Shown: positions 9,251 to 18,604, counted from the first letter of the stretch. The stretch is 64,000 bases of DNA from Marinospirillum alkaliphilum DSM 21637 (GCF_900119735.1 NZ_FPJW01000012.1:1-64000); one strand, 5' to 3'. The notes: a model not told the origin generated them from the letters alone. Translations and numbers: made by a program.

Positions 9251-10040
9251 ACTCAGTTGGTGGCAACTGGGACTGGCGGTGGTTCTGGTGCTGATGCTGA
9301 GTCTGCTGGCATTTCAGGCCCGTCTGGGCATCAGTCGCAGTCTGTTGATCGCCACACTGCGCACGGTGGTGCAACTGGCACTGATTGCTCTGGTGCTGGA
9401 GCTGCTGTTTTCAGTCGGCAGTCTGTTGTGGGTCGGCCTGATGGCGCTGGTGATGTTGCTGCTGGCCGGCCGCGAAGTCATGGCTCGCCAGAAACGCCGT
9501 TTCAGCGGCGGCTGGGCTTATGGCATCGGCACCCTGTCGATGTTTATTTCTTCCTTTTCAATTGCCGTGATCACCCTGCTGGTGCTGATCGGACCCTCTC
9601 CCTGGTATACCCCGCAATATGCCATTCCGTTGCTCGGCATGCTGCTGGGTAACACCATGACCGGTGTGGCATTAAGTCTGGATCGACTGACTGAACAGGC
9701 CTGGCAACAGCGACAGGTGATCGAGAATCGTCTGATGCTGGGTCAGCACTGGACCCAGGCAGTGATGCCGATACGCCGTGAAGCGATGCGTGCCGGCATG
9801 ATTCCCAGCATCAATGCCATGGCTGCCGCAGGCATCATCAGTCTGCCGGGCATGATGACCGGTCAGATCCTGGCCGGAACGCCACCGGCACTGGCAGTGA
9901 AATACCAGATCCTGATCATGTTGATCATCACCCTGGGGACCGGGCTGGGTGCGATGCTGGCAGTGATGGCCGGGAGTCGCCGCTTGTTTGATGCGCGCCA
10001 GCGGCTCAGGCTGGATCGCCTGCATGCTCCGGTGGGCTGA
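9237..10040 (+). CDS. fetB: FetB-type UPF0014 membrane protein
   Basis: 267 residues, about seven hydrophobic helices. The UPF0014 features are clear: RTVVQLALIALVLELLF, PQYAIPLLGMLLGNTMTGVALSLDRL and PSINAMAAAGIISLPGMMTGQILAG. The start is TTG at 9237, chosen because AGGAG (9225-9229) sits 7 bases before it and it overlaps the end of fetA. It is the membrane subunit of the FetAB exporter. Its last 35 bases overlap the end of modC on the other strand, so the two genes converge. Confidence 0.83.
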   Translation: MEVIELSWWQLGLAVVLVLMLSLLAFQARLGISRSLLIATLRTVVQLALIALVLELLFSVGSLLWVGLMALVMLLLAGREVMARQKRRFSGGWAYGIGTLSMFISSFSIAVITLLVLIGPSPWYTPQYAIPLLGMLLGNTMTGVALSLDRLTEQAWQQRQVIENRLMLGQHWTQAVMPIRREAMRAGMIPSINAMAAAGIISLPGMMTGQILAGTPPALAVKYQILIMLIITLGTGLGAMLAVMAGSRRLFDARQRLRLDRLHAPVG

Positions 10041-11142
10041 ACAGATGCAGCTGTTGCCCCAGCAGGCTGAGTGAAACTGCCATGCCGGGGTGCAACTGCT
10101 GACGCTCAACAAAATGCCTGGGCACAAAAAACCTCAGTGGCAAGGCCGGTGCATGATCCGGACGGATGCTGAGGCTGGCATGAGGGCCAAGCAACACCAG
10201 TTCTTCAATGATGCCACGCAGCGGATTCTCCTTGTCACCGGGCACTGGCCGATCCGGGCGGTGCAGCAACAGGCTCTGCGGGGGTGCCATCCAGTGAAGC
10301 TGTTGCCCGACATTAAAACCGGCCTGCCCCGGCAGGATCAAGGGCAACCCCTGCCAATCCAACACCAGCTGTTCAGCACTGCTGGCCAGCACCTGCCCTT
10401 CAAACAGGTTGTGCATGCCGAGCAAGCGGGCGACGGTCGGGCTGGCCGGATGATTCATCAATTGATCCGGTGCACTCACCTGCAACACCTGACCGTGATG
10501 CAACACACAGATGCGATCAGCCAGTTGCAGTGCCTCTTCCAGATCATGGGTCACCAGCAGGGTGGGGGCCTGAATGGTCTGGCGCAGTAACGCCAGCTCA
10601 CGACGCAGTTTCTGACGGGTGGCCTGATCCACCGCGGAAAAGGGTTCATCCAGCAGCAGGGCGCGAGGCTGGGCCACCAGTGCTCTTGCCAGTGCCACCC
10701 GCTGGCGCTGCCCACCGGACAGCTGATGCGGTTTACGTTGTTCAAGACCACTCAGATGCACCCGCTCCAGCCATGTCGCCGCCTGCTGACGCGCCTGGTG
10801 TTGCGGCAGATGACGCAGCGGGATCATCAGGTTCTGCAGGGCAGTCAGGTGGGGAAACAGCGCATACCCCTGAAACACCATGCCCAGTTGCCGCTGCTCG
10901 GGTTTTAACTGGATGCCGCGCTGGCTGTCCAGCCAGCAGTGATCACCGCTGAATACCCGCCCTCTGGTTTCCGGGTAAAGTCCTGCCAGGCTGCGCAGCA
11001 GGGTGGTTTTACCGCTGCCGGAAGGACCCAGCAAGGCCACCAGCTCACCGGGTGCAACTTCAAGACGGACCTTGAGGGGAATGGCCCCGCAGGACTTCAG
11101 GTCAAAATGCAGGGCCAGGTTGTTGTCCATCGATGGTTTCAT
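10006..11142 (-). CDS. modC: Molybdate ABC transporter ATPase ModC
   Basis: 378 residues. Walker A GPSGSGKTT, Q-loop VFQGYALFPHL, signature LSGGQRQRVALARAL, Walker B LLLDEPFSAVD and switch VTHDLEEAL are intact. The C-terminal ~130 residues form the Mop/TOBE-like region (LRGIIEELVLLGPHASLSIR) typical of ModC. It powers molybdate uptake with ModA and ModB, which lie directly upstream in the same transcript. It is the last gene of SlyD-like-modA-modB-modC. The Mo would supply NarG, the ArxA-like enzyme and the Moco pathway in this window. Confidence 0.9.
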   Translation of the reverse strand: MKPSMDNNLALHFDLKSCGAIPLKVRLEVAPGELVALLGPSGSGKTTLLRSLAGLYPETRGRVFSGDHCWLDSQRGIQLKPEQRQLGMVFQGYALFPHLTALQNLMIPLRHLPQHQARQQAATWLERVHLSGLEQRKPHQLSGGQRQRVALARALVAQPRALLLDEPFSAVDQATRQKLRRELALLRQTIQAPTLLVTHDLEEALQLADRICVLHHGQVLQVSAPDQLMNHPASPTVARLLGMHNLFEGQVLASSAEQLVLDWQGLPLILPGQAGFNVGQQLHWMAPPQSLLLHRPDRPVPGDKENPLRGIIEELVLLGPHASLSIRPDHAPALPLRFFVPRHFVERQQLHPGMAVSLSLLGQQLHLFSPPEHAGDPA

Positions 11143-11158
11143 TCAGGGGTTTCCGGCA

Positions 11159-11827
11159 TCAGGGCTTGCGAGTCTGGCGAAACTGCCCCAGACCCTGTAG
11201 CAGCAACAGGCTGAAAAAGGCCAGAACCAGCAACAGCAAGGACATCTGTCCGGCGGCACTGAAATTAAAGGCCTGCACCTGATCATAAATGGCAATCGAC
11301 AGGGTACGGGTTTCTCCGGCCAGGTTGCCACCCACCATCAGCACCACACCAAACTCCCCCAGGGTATGCGCAAAGGTCAGCACAAAGGCACCGGCCAGTC
11401 CGGGCCAGACCAGCGGCAGCTCAATGCGCAGCAGCGATTGCCAGACATTCAGGCCACAGACACGCGCCGCATCCCGCACATCCGGATCGATGTTGGCAAA
11501 GGCATGCTGCAGTGGCTGCACTGCAAAAGGCAGGTTGGCTATCACCGAGGCCAGCAGCAGGCCTTCAAAGCTGAAGTTCAGCGACTTGTCGAACAGCCAC
11601 TCCCACAGGCCACCAAGGGCTGCATCACCGGAAAAGGCCACCAGAAAGTAATAACCCAGTACGGTGGGTGGCAACACCAGCGGCAGAAACACCAGGCTTT
11701 GCAGCACCGCCATGCCACGTTGCTGCGACCAGGCCAGCAGTCGCCCTAGCCAGATGCCGACCGGTAACAACAGCAGGCTGGTGAACAGCGCCAGGCGAAA
11801 GGAGATTTCCAGCGCCTGCCATTCCAT
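11159..11827 (-). CDS. modB: Molybdate ABC transporter permease ModB
   Basis: 222 residues, five or six membrane helices. Typical ModB segments are seen: LVLPPTVLGYYFLVAFS, the EAA-loop-like AARVCGLNVWQSLLRIELPLVWPGL, and FAHTLGEFGVVLMVGGN. It forms the inner-membrane channel for molybdate. It overlaps the end of modA by one base and is followed by modC after 16 bases, so the three are one operon. Confidence 0.92.
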   Translation of the reverse strand: MEWQALEISFRLALFTSLLLLPVGIWLGRLLAWSQQRGMAVLQSLVFLPLVLPPTVLGYYFLVAFSGDAALGGLWEWLFDKSLNFSFEGLLLASVIANLPFAVQPLQHAFANIDPDVRDAARVCGLNVWQSLLRIELPLVWPGLAGAFVLTFAHTLGEFGVVLMVGGNLAGETRTLSIAIYDQVQAFNFSAAGQMSLLLLVLAFFSLLLLQGLGQFRQTRKP

Positions 11828-12582
11828 CAGGGTGCTCCAAAACCATGGTGGCTGAATACCTGCCGGGCGGCATCCGTTTGCAGGTAGTGGTAAAAGGCAT
11901 GAGCAACAGGGCCGGCATTTTTCATCAACACCATGCGCTGCTGCAGTGGCGGGTGCTGATCTTCGGGAATCAGCCAGCGGCTGCCGGGCAGGTCGTCACG
12001 GCTGGCCAGCAGTGGCCAGGCAACAATGCCGCTGCGGGCAGCACCGGACAACACAAACTGCACTGATTGTGCTGCATTTTCACCCAGCACCAGGCGGTGT
12101 TTTAATGCCTGCTCCATGCCCAGTTGGTCCAGCCAGCCGATGGCTGCAACCCCGTAGGGTGCGTGGCGAGGGTTGGCAATCGACAGCTTGTGGGTGTTGC
12201 GTGCCTGTTGATGCCATGCCGCCAGAGCCTGTTCGGCGGTATCGGCCTGCAGCGGATCACGGGTGTAAAAGGCCAGCCGACCGAAAGCATAGTCGGTGCC
12301 TTCATCCAGTGTCAGGCCCTCTTCATACAGGATGTGCACATAATCGGCATTGGCAGAGAAATACAGCTCAAAGGGTGCTCCCTGACGCAACTGGGTGGCA
12401 AACACACCGGAGGAACCAAAGGTGATGCGCAGATCGGCCTGAGGGTGTTCAGCCTTGAACTGCCGGGCCAGTTCGGTCAGTGCCAGTTGCAGATCCGCCG
12501 CTGCGGCAATGCGTACCGGCTGGTTGGCGGTCACGGACAGGGGCAATGACAAACAGGCCAGCAGCAAAAGGATTCTAACCAT
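11827..12582 (-). CDS. modA: Molybdate-binding periplasmic protein ModA
   Basis: 251 residues with a signal peptide (MVRILLLLACLSLPLSVTA). The mature protein begins QPVRIAAAADLQLALTELA and continues ITFGSSGVFATQL; the AAADL and GSSG loops are the oxyanion-binding parts of ModA. It delivers molybdate to ModBC. Its start overlaps the end of the SlyD-like gene by 8 bases, so translation is probably coupled. Confidence 0.9.
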   Translation of the reverse strand: MVRILLLLACLSLPLSVTANQPVRIAAAADLQLALTELARQFKAEHPQADLRITFGSSGVFATQLRQGAPFELYFSANADYVHILYEEGLTLDEGTDYAFGRLAFYTRDPLQADTAEQALAAWHQQARNTHKLSIANPRHAPYGVAAIGWLDQLGMEQALKHRLVLGENAAQSVQFVLSGAARSGIVAWPLLASRDDLPGSRWLIPEDQHPPLQQRMVLMKNAGPVAHAFYHYLQTDAARQVFSHHGFGAP

Positions 12583-13060
12583 TCAAGGATACCCAGCGCA
12601 GTGGTTCATGATCACAGGAGTCGGATACTTCCGGCAGAGCCGAGCGGATCTTTTCAATGCTGATCTCCCAGGTGAGGGTTTTGCCTGCCAGGGGGTGGTT
12701 GCCATCCAGCAGGGCACCCTTTTCGGTCAGTTTGATCACTCGCAGGGTGAACTTACCCTGTTGACCTCCCGGAGCAAAACTCATGCCTTCTTTCAATTCT
12801 CCCGGTGGCAGGTGCTCGCGGATGGCTTCAAACACCAGTTCCGGGCGATGGGGGCCAAAGGCCTCTTCGGGGTTCAGGGTGACACATTTTTGGTCACCGA
12901 CTGCAGCCCCTTCCAGTGCCCGCTCCAGTTCTGACAGCAACTCACCGCGCCCGTGAATGTAACGCAGGGGTTGTTCCGGTGTTGAACGACGCAGGCATTC
13001 ACCACATTCATCCAGTACCCGGAAGGCTGCCGTAACCTGCATGTTGGCTTCAACGTTCAT
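12575..13060 (-). CDS. SlyD-like FKBP-type peptidyl-prolyl isomerase
   Basis: 161 residues. FKBP-type prolyl isomerase with an inserted flap: LRYIHGRGELLSELERALEG near residue 35, then VTLNPEEAFGPHRPELV, as in SlyD/FkpB proteins. It lacks the His/Cys-rich metal-binding tail of E. coli SlyD. It is the first gene of the mod operon and overlaps modA by 8 bases. Another Met at residue 7 could be the start. A folding role for secreted or metalloproteins is plausible but not shown; the tight coupling to modABC is unusual. Confidence 0.75.
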   Translation of the reverse strand: MNVEANMQVTAAFRVLDECGECLRRSTPEQPLRYIHGRGELLSELERALEGAAVGDQKCVTLNPEEAFGPHRPELVFEAIREHLPPGELKEGMSFAPGGQQGKFTLRVIKLTEKGALLDGNHPLAGKTLTWEISIEKIRSALPEVSDSCDHEPLRWVSLNG

Positions 13061-13094
13061 GATGATTATCTCTTTTTTGTCGGGTTCGATGCAC

Positions 13095-13110
13095 TACCCC
13101 CCAGGAGGTA
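13095..13110 (-). promoter_or_regulatory. NarL-like 7-2-7 site before slyD-modABC
   Basis: TACCCCC-CA-GGAGGTA is a two-heptamer palindrome, each arm matching the NarL consensus TACYYMT at six of seven positions. It sits inside a perfect 7-bp dyad CACTACC/GGTAGTG, 35 bases before the slyD-like start. It could also be just a hairpin after the arxD gene. Confidence 0.4.
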
Positions 13111-13169
13111 GTGGCTGCAGCAATCCACAGTCTTTCAGCGCTGGCGACGGATGCCGCTACCCGGTGGTT

Positions 13170-14087
13170 TCATGCTGGGTAGTTCTTGCACACCTGCACA
13201 CCTGCATCCCGGCAGGAGGGGCAGATTTCAACATGATCGGTGGTCAATCCGGCTTCGCGCAGTCGCAACAGCAGGGTGCCCAGCATTTCACCAGCCTGGA
13301 ACGTCACACCACAACGAGTGCAGTGCAGGGTTTCATCAGCATTGCCGGAGGCCATGGGGATGGCAGGGTGGCCATCGGCAGACTCGGCTCGGGCTTCGCT
13401 GCTGACCGGGTCCTGCAAGGCCTGTTCCGGCAGCAGGGCTTTGAGTTGTTGCAAGTCGGCAGCCATCTGATGGTGGATCAACTGCAGCAGCAGCGACCAG
13501 CAGCCACTCTGGTTTTTGCTGGTTGCAGCAGTTTGAACCGGATGTAGCAAGGCTTCTGTCCCCGGCAGCAGGTAGTGATACAAAGCTGTCCCGAGATCTT
13601 GCAGTGCCTGTTCACTGCGTTGTGGGTCTTCGTTCTGGTATTCAACTGCTGTTGCCAGTGTCCAGGCCAGCCATTCGAGTGTCAGTGCCAGATGATCGGG
13701 CAGATCACGGAATGCTGGATTCCGGGCCAGAGCCTGACGCTCATAAAAGGTTTCCAGTGCCTGGGTGGTGCGCCCCATCAGGCCGCCGTCCAGGTAATAA
13801 CCCAGATTCAGGGGCGCCGGTGCCGGTGGAACCAGAAACAGTTGGCTGTATTCACGCAGCAGTGCTTCACGATCAGGCAGTTGTTGCAGAGCCTGCTCCA
13901 ACTGCTGCAAAAATTCAGGATTCAGGGCTGGCAGTTCACTGGACAGAGCCTGCAGGTCTGGCAGCAGCTCAGTCAGCAGGGTCTCCGGGCTCAGGTTCAG
14001 CTCAGGAGCCATCAATACACGCGCCATGCAAAGATGAAATTCGGCGCTGGCTTGCAGTGCAGGAAAAGGGATGACGGGTGCGTTCAT
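13170..14087 (-). CDS. arxD: TorD-family Mo-enzyme chaperone with zinc-ribbon tail (ArxD-like)
   Basis: 305 residues. Residues about 1-220 form the all-helical TorD/DmsD fold (YSQLFLVPPAPAPLNLGYYLDGGLMG is the characteristic loop; ETFYERQAL and DLPDHLALTLEWLAWTL follow). Such chaperones bind the Tat signal and insert Moco into DMSO-reductase-family enzymes; the client here would be the ArxA-like protein. The last ~70 residues contain CTRCGVTF...ICPSC, a Cys4 zinc-ribbon pattern not usual for TorD; the tail ends VQVCKNYPA. It is the last gene of the cluster, separated from arxC by a terminator-like hairpin. Confidence 0.72.
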   Translation of the reverse strand: MNAPVIPFPALQASAEFHLCMARVLMAPELNLSPETLLTELLPDLQALSSELPALNPEFLQQLEQALQQLPDREALLREYSQLFLVPPAPAPLNLGYYLDGGLMGRTTQALETFYERQALARNPAFRDLPDHLALTLEWLAWTLATAVEYQNEDPQRSEQALQDLGTALYHYLLPGTEALLHPVQTAATSKNQSGCWSLLLQLIHHQMAADLQQLKALLPEQALQDPVSSEARAESADGHPAIPMASGNADETLHCTRCGVTFQAGEMLGTLLLRLREAGLTTDHVEICPSCRDAGVQVCKNYPA

Positions 14088-14109
14088 GGGTTTGTTTCCG
14101 GTAAAAGTG

Positions 14110-14133
14110 AAAAGCAGCCCCCGAAGGGGCTGC
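14110..14133 (-). terminator. Terminator-like hairpin between arxC and arxD
   Basis: On the minus strand GCAGCCCC and GGGGCTGC form an 8-bp GC-rich stem with a short loop, followed by TTTTC. It may attenuate expression so that the chaperone is made in smaller amounts than the enzyme subunits. Confidence 0.6.
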
Positions 14134-14153
14134 CAGTGTTGCAGCGGTTTGTA

Positions 14154-15323
14154 TCAGGCATCCTGATCCAGGTTGTCTGGCATGGCCGAGAGGTTGAAGA
14201 ACTTCTCACCCAGCACATAGAGCACAAAAATCAGTGACCAGCCCATGATGGTCAGTGACCATTCAGTGGCTGACGGGCTGTACTGGATCAGGTTCGGGAT
14301 CCAGGTGCCCTTGAACAGCGGCACCACTTGTCCACCGACCACAAAAAAGAAGCGTTCGGAAAACAGCCCCAAAAATACCAGGATACTGGCCAGCAGTTGC
14401 ATATTGACCTGATTGCGCAGGTTGCTGTTCAACAGGATGATGAATGGCAGCAGCAACCCCACCCACAACGACAGATGATAAGTGGTTGAGGAGAAGAGGT
14501 AGTCTGTCCACACCAGGTTGATTTCCGGATTGTTGCTGTACATGCCGGTAATGGCGCGAGCAGCAATGAACAGCAGGGTGCCGCCCACCAGCGCAGCAAA
14601 GAGTTTTGGTACTGCACCGGTCATCAGCTTCTGCAAGGCAGGTGACATGGTGTCACGGCGAAAGCCGTGGCTTAAGTACACAAAGAACACCAGGGCAGCC
14701 ATGCCGCTGGTCACTGCAGTGAAGTAGAAGTAGATCGGCAGCAGGGCATCAAACCAGAAAGGGCGCATGCTCATCATGCCGAAGATCAGCGCCAGGTTAC
14801 CGCTGGCCAGCAGCACCAGCAGGAAAGAGGCAATACCCACTTGTTTGCTGGTTTTGCTGTCCCATTCACCGGATTCCATTTTGCGGAACTTCCACAGCAG
14901 GAACAGTAGATCCAGTGCATAGAAGATGCCCATCCAGAACATCGCAGACTGGGTCTGGAAGTTCAGAGGAATTGCCCACAGCATACGGAACACATTGCCC
15001 AGTTCCATGGCCAGCACTGCCATGCCGGAAATCAGCACAATAAAGGCCAGGAAAATGCAGCGCTTGGCCACCGGGTAGTATTGCTTGAAGCCGAATACCA
15101 GTGGCAGCGAAGCCAGCAGGCCCAGACCGGAGGAAGCCAGTGCAAAATACAGGTAGGTTGCAATCGGCTGCCCCCAGGGCAGGGCTGATGAGGTGTTGAA
15201 GGAGGCGTGACCGTTACTGCCGATCTGCATGAAGGCATAGATCAGGCTGACCAGAAACACCACCAGAGACAGCAGTAGCAGGCCATTACCGGCCATGCCT
15301 TGCTTCACGTTGTTATTACTCAT
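14154..15323 (-). CDS. arxC: NrfD/PsrC-type quinone-reactive membrane subunit (ArxC-like)
   Basis: 389 residues with about ten hydrophobic helices and no haem ligand pattern, as in NrfD/PsrC proteins that exchange electrons with quinones. It starts 4 bases inside arxB (overlap 15320-15323), so the two are coupled. In an arsenite oxidase of the Arx type this subunit would pass electrons to the quinone pool; in an arsenate or polysulfide reductase they would flow the other way. The sequence alone does not settle direction. Some Met-rich segments (FGMMSMRPFWF) lie at the membrane surface. Confidence 0.8.
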   Translation of the reverse strand: MSNNNVKQGMAGNGLLLLSLVVFLVSLIYAFMQIGSNGHASFNTSSALPWGQPIATYLYFALASSGLGLLASLPLVFGFKQYYPVAKRCIFLAFIVLISGMAVLAMELGNVFRMLWAIPLNFQTQSAMFWMGIFYALDLLFLLWKFRKMESGEWDSKTSKQVGIASFLLVLLASGNLALIFGMMSMRPFWFDALLPIYFYFTAVTSGMAALVFFVYLSHGFRRDTMSPALQKLMTGAVPKLFAALVGGTLLFIAARAITGMYSNNPEINLVWTDYLFSSTTYHLSLWVGLLLPFIILLNSNLRNQVNMQLLASILVFLGLFSERFFFVVGGQVVPLFKGTWIPNLIQYSPSATEWSLTIMGWSLIFVLYVLGEKFFNLSAMPDNLDQDA

Positions 15324-16084
15324 GATTTATCCCCTTTGTCCGCAGGCTGGAACGCAGGTACACCGGCACCGGCACCCAGGTAATAAACCTGAGGTTTGTT
15401 GCCGGTATGGTCTTTCAGGCGCACACCATGCTTGTCACCGATCAGCTGGTTCACCTGGCTTTCCGGGTTGTCCAGGTCACCGAAGTAACGTGCCTTGGGT
15501 GCACAGGTGCGTACACAGGCCGGTACGTATTCCTTGACGGCAGGGTTGTCCTCGTCAAAGTCCACGGTGCCAGCGGGTGCCTTGCTGGTTTTGTGATGGC
15601 AGAAGGTACACTTGGACACCACGCCGGGCGGCTGGATGCCAATGCCCTTGCTCCAGTCTTCGTCCGGGCTCTGGTAGGGCGGACTCCACAGCTGCTTGTC
15701 CTGACCGCCGGGGAAAATCTCGCGCAGATCCGGTTCCAGCAGGGGTTTTTCATCCGCATAAAAGCGCACGCCATAGGGACAGGCAATCATGCAGTATTTG
15801 CAGCCGATGCACTTGTTCCAGTCCACAAACACCACCCCACCGGCAGATTCATCCTTATAGGTGGCGCGGGTTGGGCAGACATGCACACAAGAGGGGTTTT
15901 CACACTGCATGCAAGGCCGAGGCAGCCACTTCATCTGGGCGCTCGGGTATTCACCTTCATGGTAAAAAAGCACGTCCTGCCAGCTTTCACCGGGCAGGGT
16001 GTTGTTTTCCATAGCACAGGCGGTGGTACAGGCCTGGCAGCCGGTACACTTATCCAGGTCAATGACCATTCCCCATTTTGCCAT
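15320..16084 (-). CDS. arxB: Four-cluster iron-sulfur electron transfer subunit (ArxB-like)
   Basis: 254 residues, DmsB/PsrB/NrfC type. Four cysteine groups are visible: CTGCQACTTAC near residue 15, CMQCENPSCVHVCP near residue 58, CIGCKYCMIACPYG near residue 90, and CTFC plus a later C pair, enough for four [4Fe-4S] clusters. There is no Tat signal, so it probably hitch-hikes with the catalytic subunit. It carries electrons between the Mo site and the NrfD-like subunit. It starts 30 bases after arxA. Confidence 0.88.
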   Translation of the reverse strand: MAKWGMVIDLDKCTGCQACTTACAMENNTLPGESWQDVLFYHEGEYPSAQMKWLPRPCMQCENPSCVHVCPTRATYKDESAGGVVFVDWNKCIGCKYCMIACPYGVRFYADEKPLLEPDLREIFPGGQDKQLWSPPYQSPDEDWSKGIGIQPPGVVSKCTFCHHKTSKAPAGTVDFDEDNPAVKEYVPACVRTCAPKARYFGDLDNPESQVNQLIGDKHGVRLKDHTGNKPQVYYLGAGAGVPAFQPADKGDKS

Positions 16085-16114
16085 GATTGTTTACTCCTCA
16101 ATAAGTTGCTGGGT

Positions 16115-18604
16115 TCAGGCCTTGGTCAGGGTGACTTTGCCGGTGTAATAACTCGCCAGACCGGAAATCGGGTCTGACACGTTGGCGGTGAGTTCACCTG
16201 AGTGCCCAGGTCCACGATCCTTGGCCCAGCGCCCTTGAGCCCAGTGCCCAAACTCAAACGGCAGGATGATGGTGTCGGGACGGTGGGAGGCCACAAAGCG
16301 ACATTCCGCTTCAATGCTGCCCAGATCGGAAGTGATCTTGACCTTGTCACCATTCCGGATGCCACGGGAACGGGCGGTGTCAGGGTGCAGTTCCAGGTAC
16401 ACCGTGCCACGGCCACCAGCGACCGGCTGATGAATGGCCGCCGCGTGAGGGATGTTGGCGCCACGTCCTTCAGCGTGCATCGGGGTTTTGGGTGTCACGA
16501 AGTAGAGGTCACGGTTGCCGCCGGTGTGCCTGGGTTCCACCCACTGCACCAGACCGACCCGCTCAACCGGAACACCCAGCTCTTTATTGATGTAGTCAGC
16601 GTACTGCTCCAGATAACCGGATTTGAACTCAAACTTGCCGGATGGGGTTCTCAGCAGTTTTTGTTTCACTTCTGCCGCAGTCATGCGCTTGCTGTAACGC
16701 TGGCCTTCCCATTCGTAGAAGTCTCCACGGATAAAACGCCAGTGATAAGGCTTGCGATACCACACGCCTTTTTCCTTCCAGCTTTCGAAGTCGCGCACAC
16801 CATTGTCGCCGGGGTTGTTTTCAAAGCCCTTGGCACGGTGGCGCAGCACATTCTCGACATTGTCGATGATGCGGTAAAACTCGCCGGTGGGGCCGTTAAT
16901 CCGCTTGCCGATTTCGATCAGCATGTCACCAAAGTGTTTGGTGTCGTAGATCGGATCAATGGCCGGAACCCGCAGGGCAGACATGGGCCAGCCTTCAAAC
17001 GGATAGGTCGGAGAGTCTTGCAGGCGTTCCAGATAGGTGGACTCCGGCATGACAATATCGGCATACATGGCGGTTTCACCGGGGAAGGGTGAGGTGTCAA
17101 TGACAAACACATCTTTTAATGCTTCTTCCCAGGCCTTGGGATCTGGTGCGGTCCAGATCGGGTTGGTGCTGTAGAACATGGCCGTGTCCATCTTGTAGGG
17201 GGTGCCTTTCAGATGGTTGGGACCAGCTTCCTGCATCATGGTGGAGGTCATTGGCCATTCGGCGGTGCGTGCCAGATCGATGCGTGGCTGACTTTTCCAT
17301 GGGCCGTTTCTGGCGTAGTCATCCAGGTAGTCGTCAGCATTGGCAGGCAGGCCGCCATAAGGAGTGCCCATCTGGTAGAACAAGCCACCCTCAGTGAACA
17401 TGGAGCCAACCAGGGCATTCAACGAGTGAATGGCCATGCCGTTGTAGGTGCCGTTGGTGTGACCGGTCGGGCCGCGCTCAAAGATGGCAACGGCTGGACG
17501 GGTGGAACCAAACTCAATGGCAGTCTGGCGGATGTGCCTGGCCGGAATGCCGGTGATGCCTTCCGCCCACTCGGGAGTGCGATCCTTCAGTTCTTCGTTC
17601 CACCATTCAGTCAGGCCGTGGACCCACTTCTCATCGAAGCTGCCAGGCATGATGCGTTCACCGGTGCGGAAGCGCTGGTTGAGGTCTTTAAAGTCACCGA
17701 CAAAATCACGATCCCACAGGCTTTCGGTCAGGATCACGTGAGCGACAGCCAGTGCAAAAGCACCATCGGTGGCTGGTTTGATGTAGAGCGCACGATCTGA
17801 CGCAGCCATGGTCGGGTTCATGCGAACATCAACACAGGTCACGCGGGTTTTCGGGCTCTTGCTGCGCATTTCGCCCCACATCTGCATCATGTTGTTGTAG
17901 GGTCGGAAGGCTTCCAGGAAGCTGGCACCCATGATCAACAGATAGTTGGTCTTGCGCAGGTCATGGGCATTGTAGGAGTTGTTGCCATCAGTGGCGTGTT
18001 TGGCTTTTTTGGAGCCTTCCGCACACATGGAAGCGTGACCGATGGCGGAGTTGGGTGTGCCGTAGAGCTTGCCGAAGTCACCATAGAGACCGGCATCTGA
18101 AGCACCCCAGCCGCGACCGTAGAAGTGAGCAAACCGGTGCGATTCACCTCGTTCACGCAGGTTGTTCAGGCGAGCGGCCACGGTATCAAAGGCTTCTTCC
18201 CAGGAGATCGGCACAAAACCTGGGTCTTCATTACGACCCTTGCGCGGGTTGGTGCGTTTCATTGGACCCTTGAAGCGATCCGGGTCATACAGGAAATAGC
18301 TGCCCAGGTGGCCTTTCGGGCACAGCTTGCCATTGGCAATCGGGTTGCCGGTATCACCATACATGGCATGAACCCGGCCATTGGTGGTGTACACATCAAT
18401 ACCGCAGCGCGCCGGGCACTGGTGGCAGATGTTTTTGGTGACTTTGGTCTCGCCACGCGGACGTGCTGCCCGCGCTTCAGTGGATTGCGTCAGTCCGGAC
18501 AAACCGGTCACACCTGCAGCCGTGGCACCCACGGCACCTGCAGCGGTGCTGGTTTGCAGAAAACGCCTTCTGCTCATCATGGCCTGAAATAATTTCATTG
18601 CCAT
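16115..18604 (-). CDS. arxA: Mo-bisPGD oxidoreductase, best fit anaerobic arsenite oxidase ArxA
   Basis: 829 residues. A twin-arginine signal (MSRRRFLQTSTAAG, residues 10-23) sends it to the periplasm. A [4Fe-4S] site is formed by C60, C63, C67 and C95 (spacing 2-3-27, the ArrA/ArxA/PsrA pattern). Residues 163-167 read GRGWG, which as I recall separates ArxA from ArrA (RGRY). The probable Mo ligand is C194 in GHASMC. The rest matches bisPGD enzymes throughout. The gene order B'-A-B-C-D and the arsenic-efflux genes directly upstream agree with an arx operon, which oxidises arsenite with nitrate as acceptor in Alkalilimnicola. Arsenate reductase or a polysulfide/thiosulfate reductase remain possible. 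The usual arxXSR regulators are not in this window. Confidence 0.75.
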   Translation of the reverse strand: MAMKLFQAMMSRRRFLQTSTAAGAVGATAAGVTGLSGLTQSTEARAARPRGETKVTKNICHQCPARCGIDVYTTNGRVHAMYGDTGNPIANGKLCPKGHLGSYFLYDPDRFKGPMKRTNPRKGRNEDPGFVPISWEEAFDTVAARLNNLRERGESHRFAHFYGRGWGASDAGLYGDFGKLYGTPNSAIGHASMCAEGSKKAKHATDGNNSYNAHDLRKTNYLLIMGASFLEAFRPYNNMMQMWGEMRSKSPKTRVTCVDVRMNPTMAASDRALYIKPATDGAFALAVAHVILTESLWDRDFVGDFKDLNQRFRTGERIMPGSFDEKWVHGLTEWWNEELKDRTPEWAEGITGIPARHIRQTAIEFGSTRPAVAIFERGPTGHTNGTYNGMAIHSLNALVGSMFTEGGLFYQMGTPYGGLPANADDYLDDYARNGPWKSQPRIDLARTAEWPMTSTMMQEAGPNHLKGTPYKMDTAMFYSTNPIWTAPDPKAWEEALKDVFVIDTSPFPGETAMYADIVMPESTYLERLQDSPTYPFEGWPMSALRVPAIDPIYDTKHFGDMLIEIGKRINGPTGEFYRIIDNVENVLRHRAKGFENNPGDNGVRDFESWKEKGVWYRKPYHWRFIRGDFYEWEGQRYSKRMTAAEVKQKLLRTPSGKFEFKSGYLEQYADYINKELGVPVERVGLVQWVEPRHTGGNRDLYFVTPKTPMHAEGRGANIPHAAAIHQPVAGGRGTVYLELHPDTARSRGIRNGDKVKITSDLGSIEAECRFVASHRPDTIILPFEFGHWAQGRWAKDRGPGHSGELTANVSDPISGLASYYTGKVTLTKA

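Noticed and set aside
16115-18604. Naming the Mo enzyme as arsenate reductase ArrA or polysulfide reductase PsrA
   Set aside because: GRGWG and the B'ABCD order fit ArxA better, and no sulfur genes are near. I keep it as an alternative, not the call.
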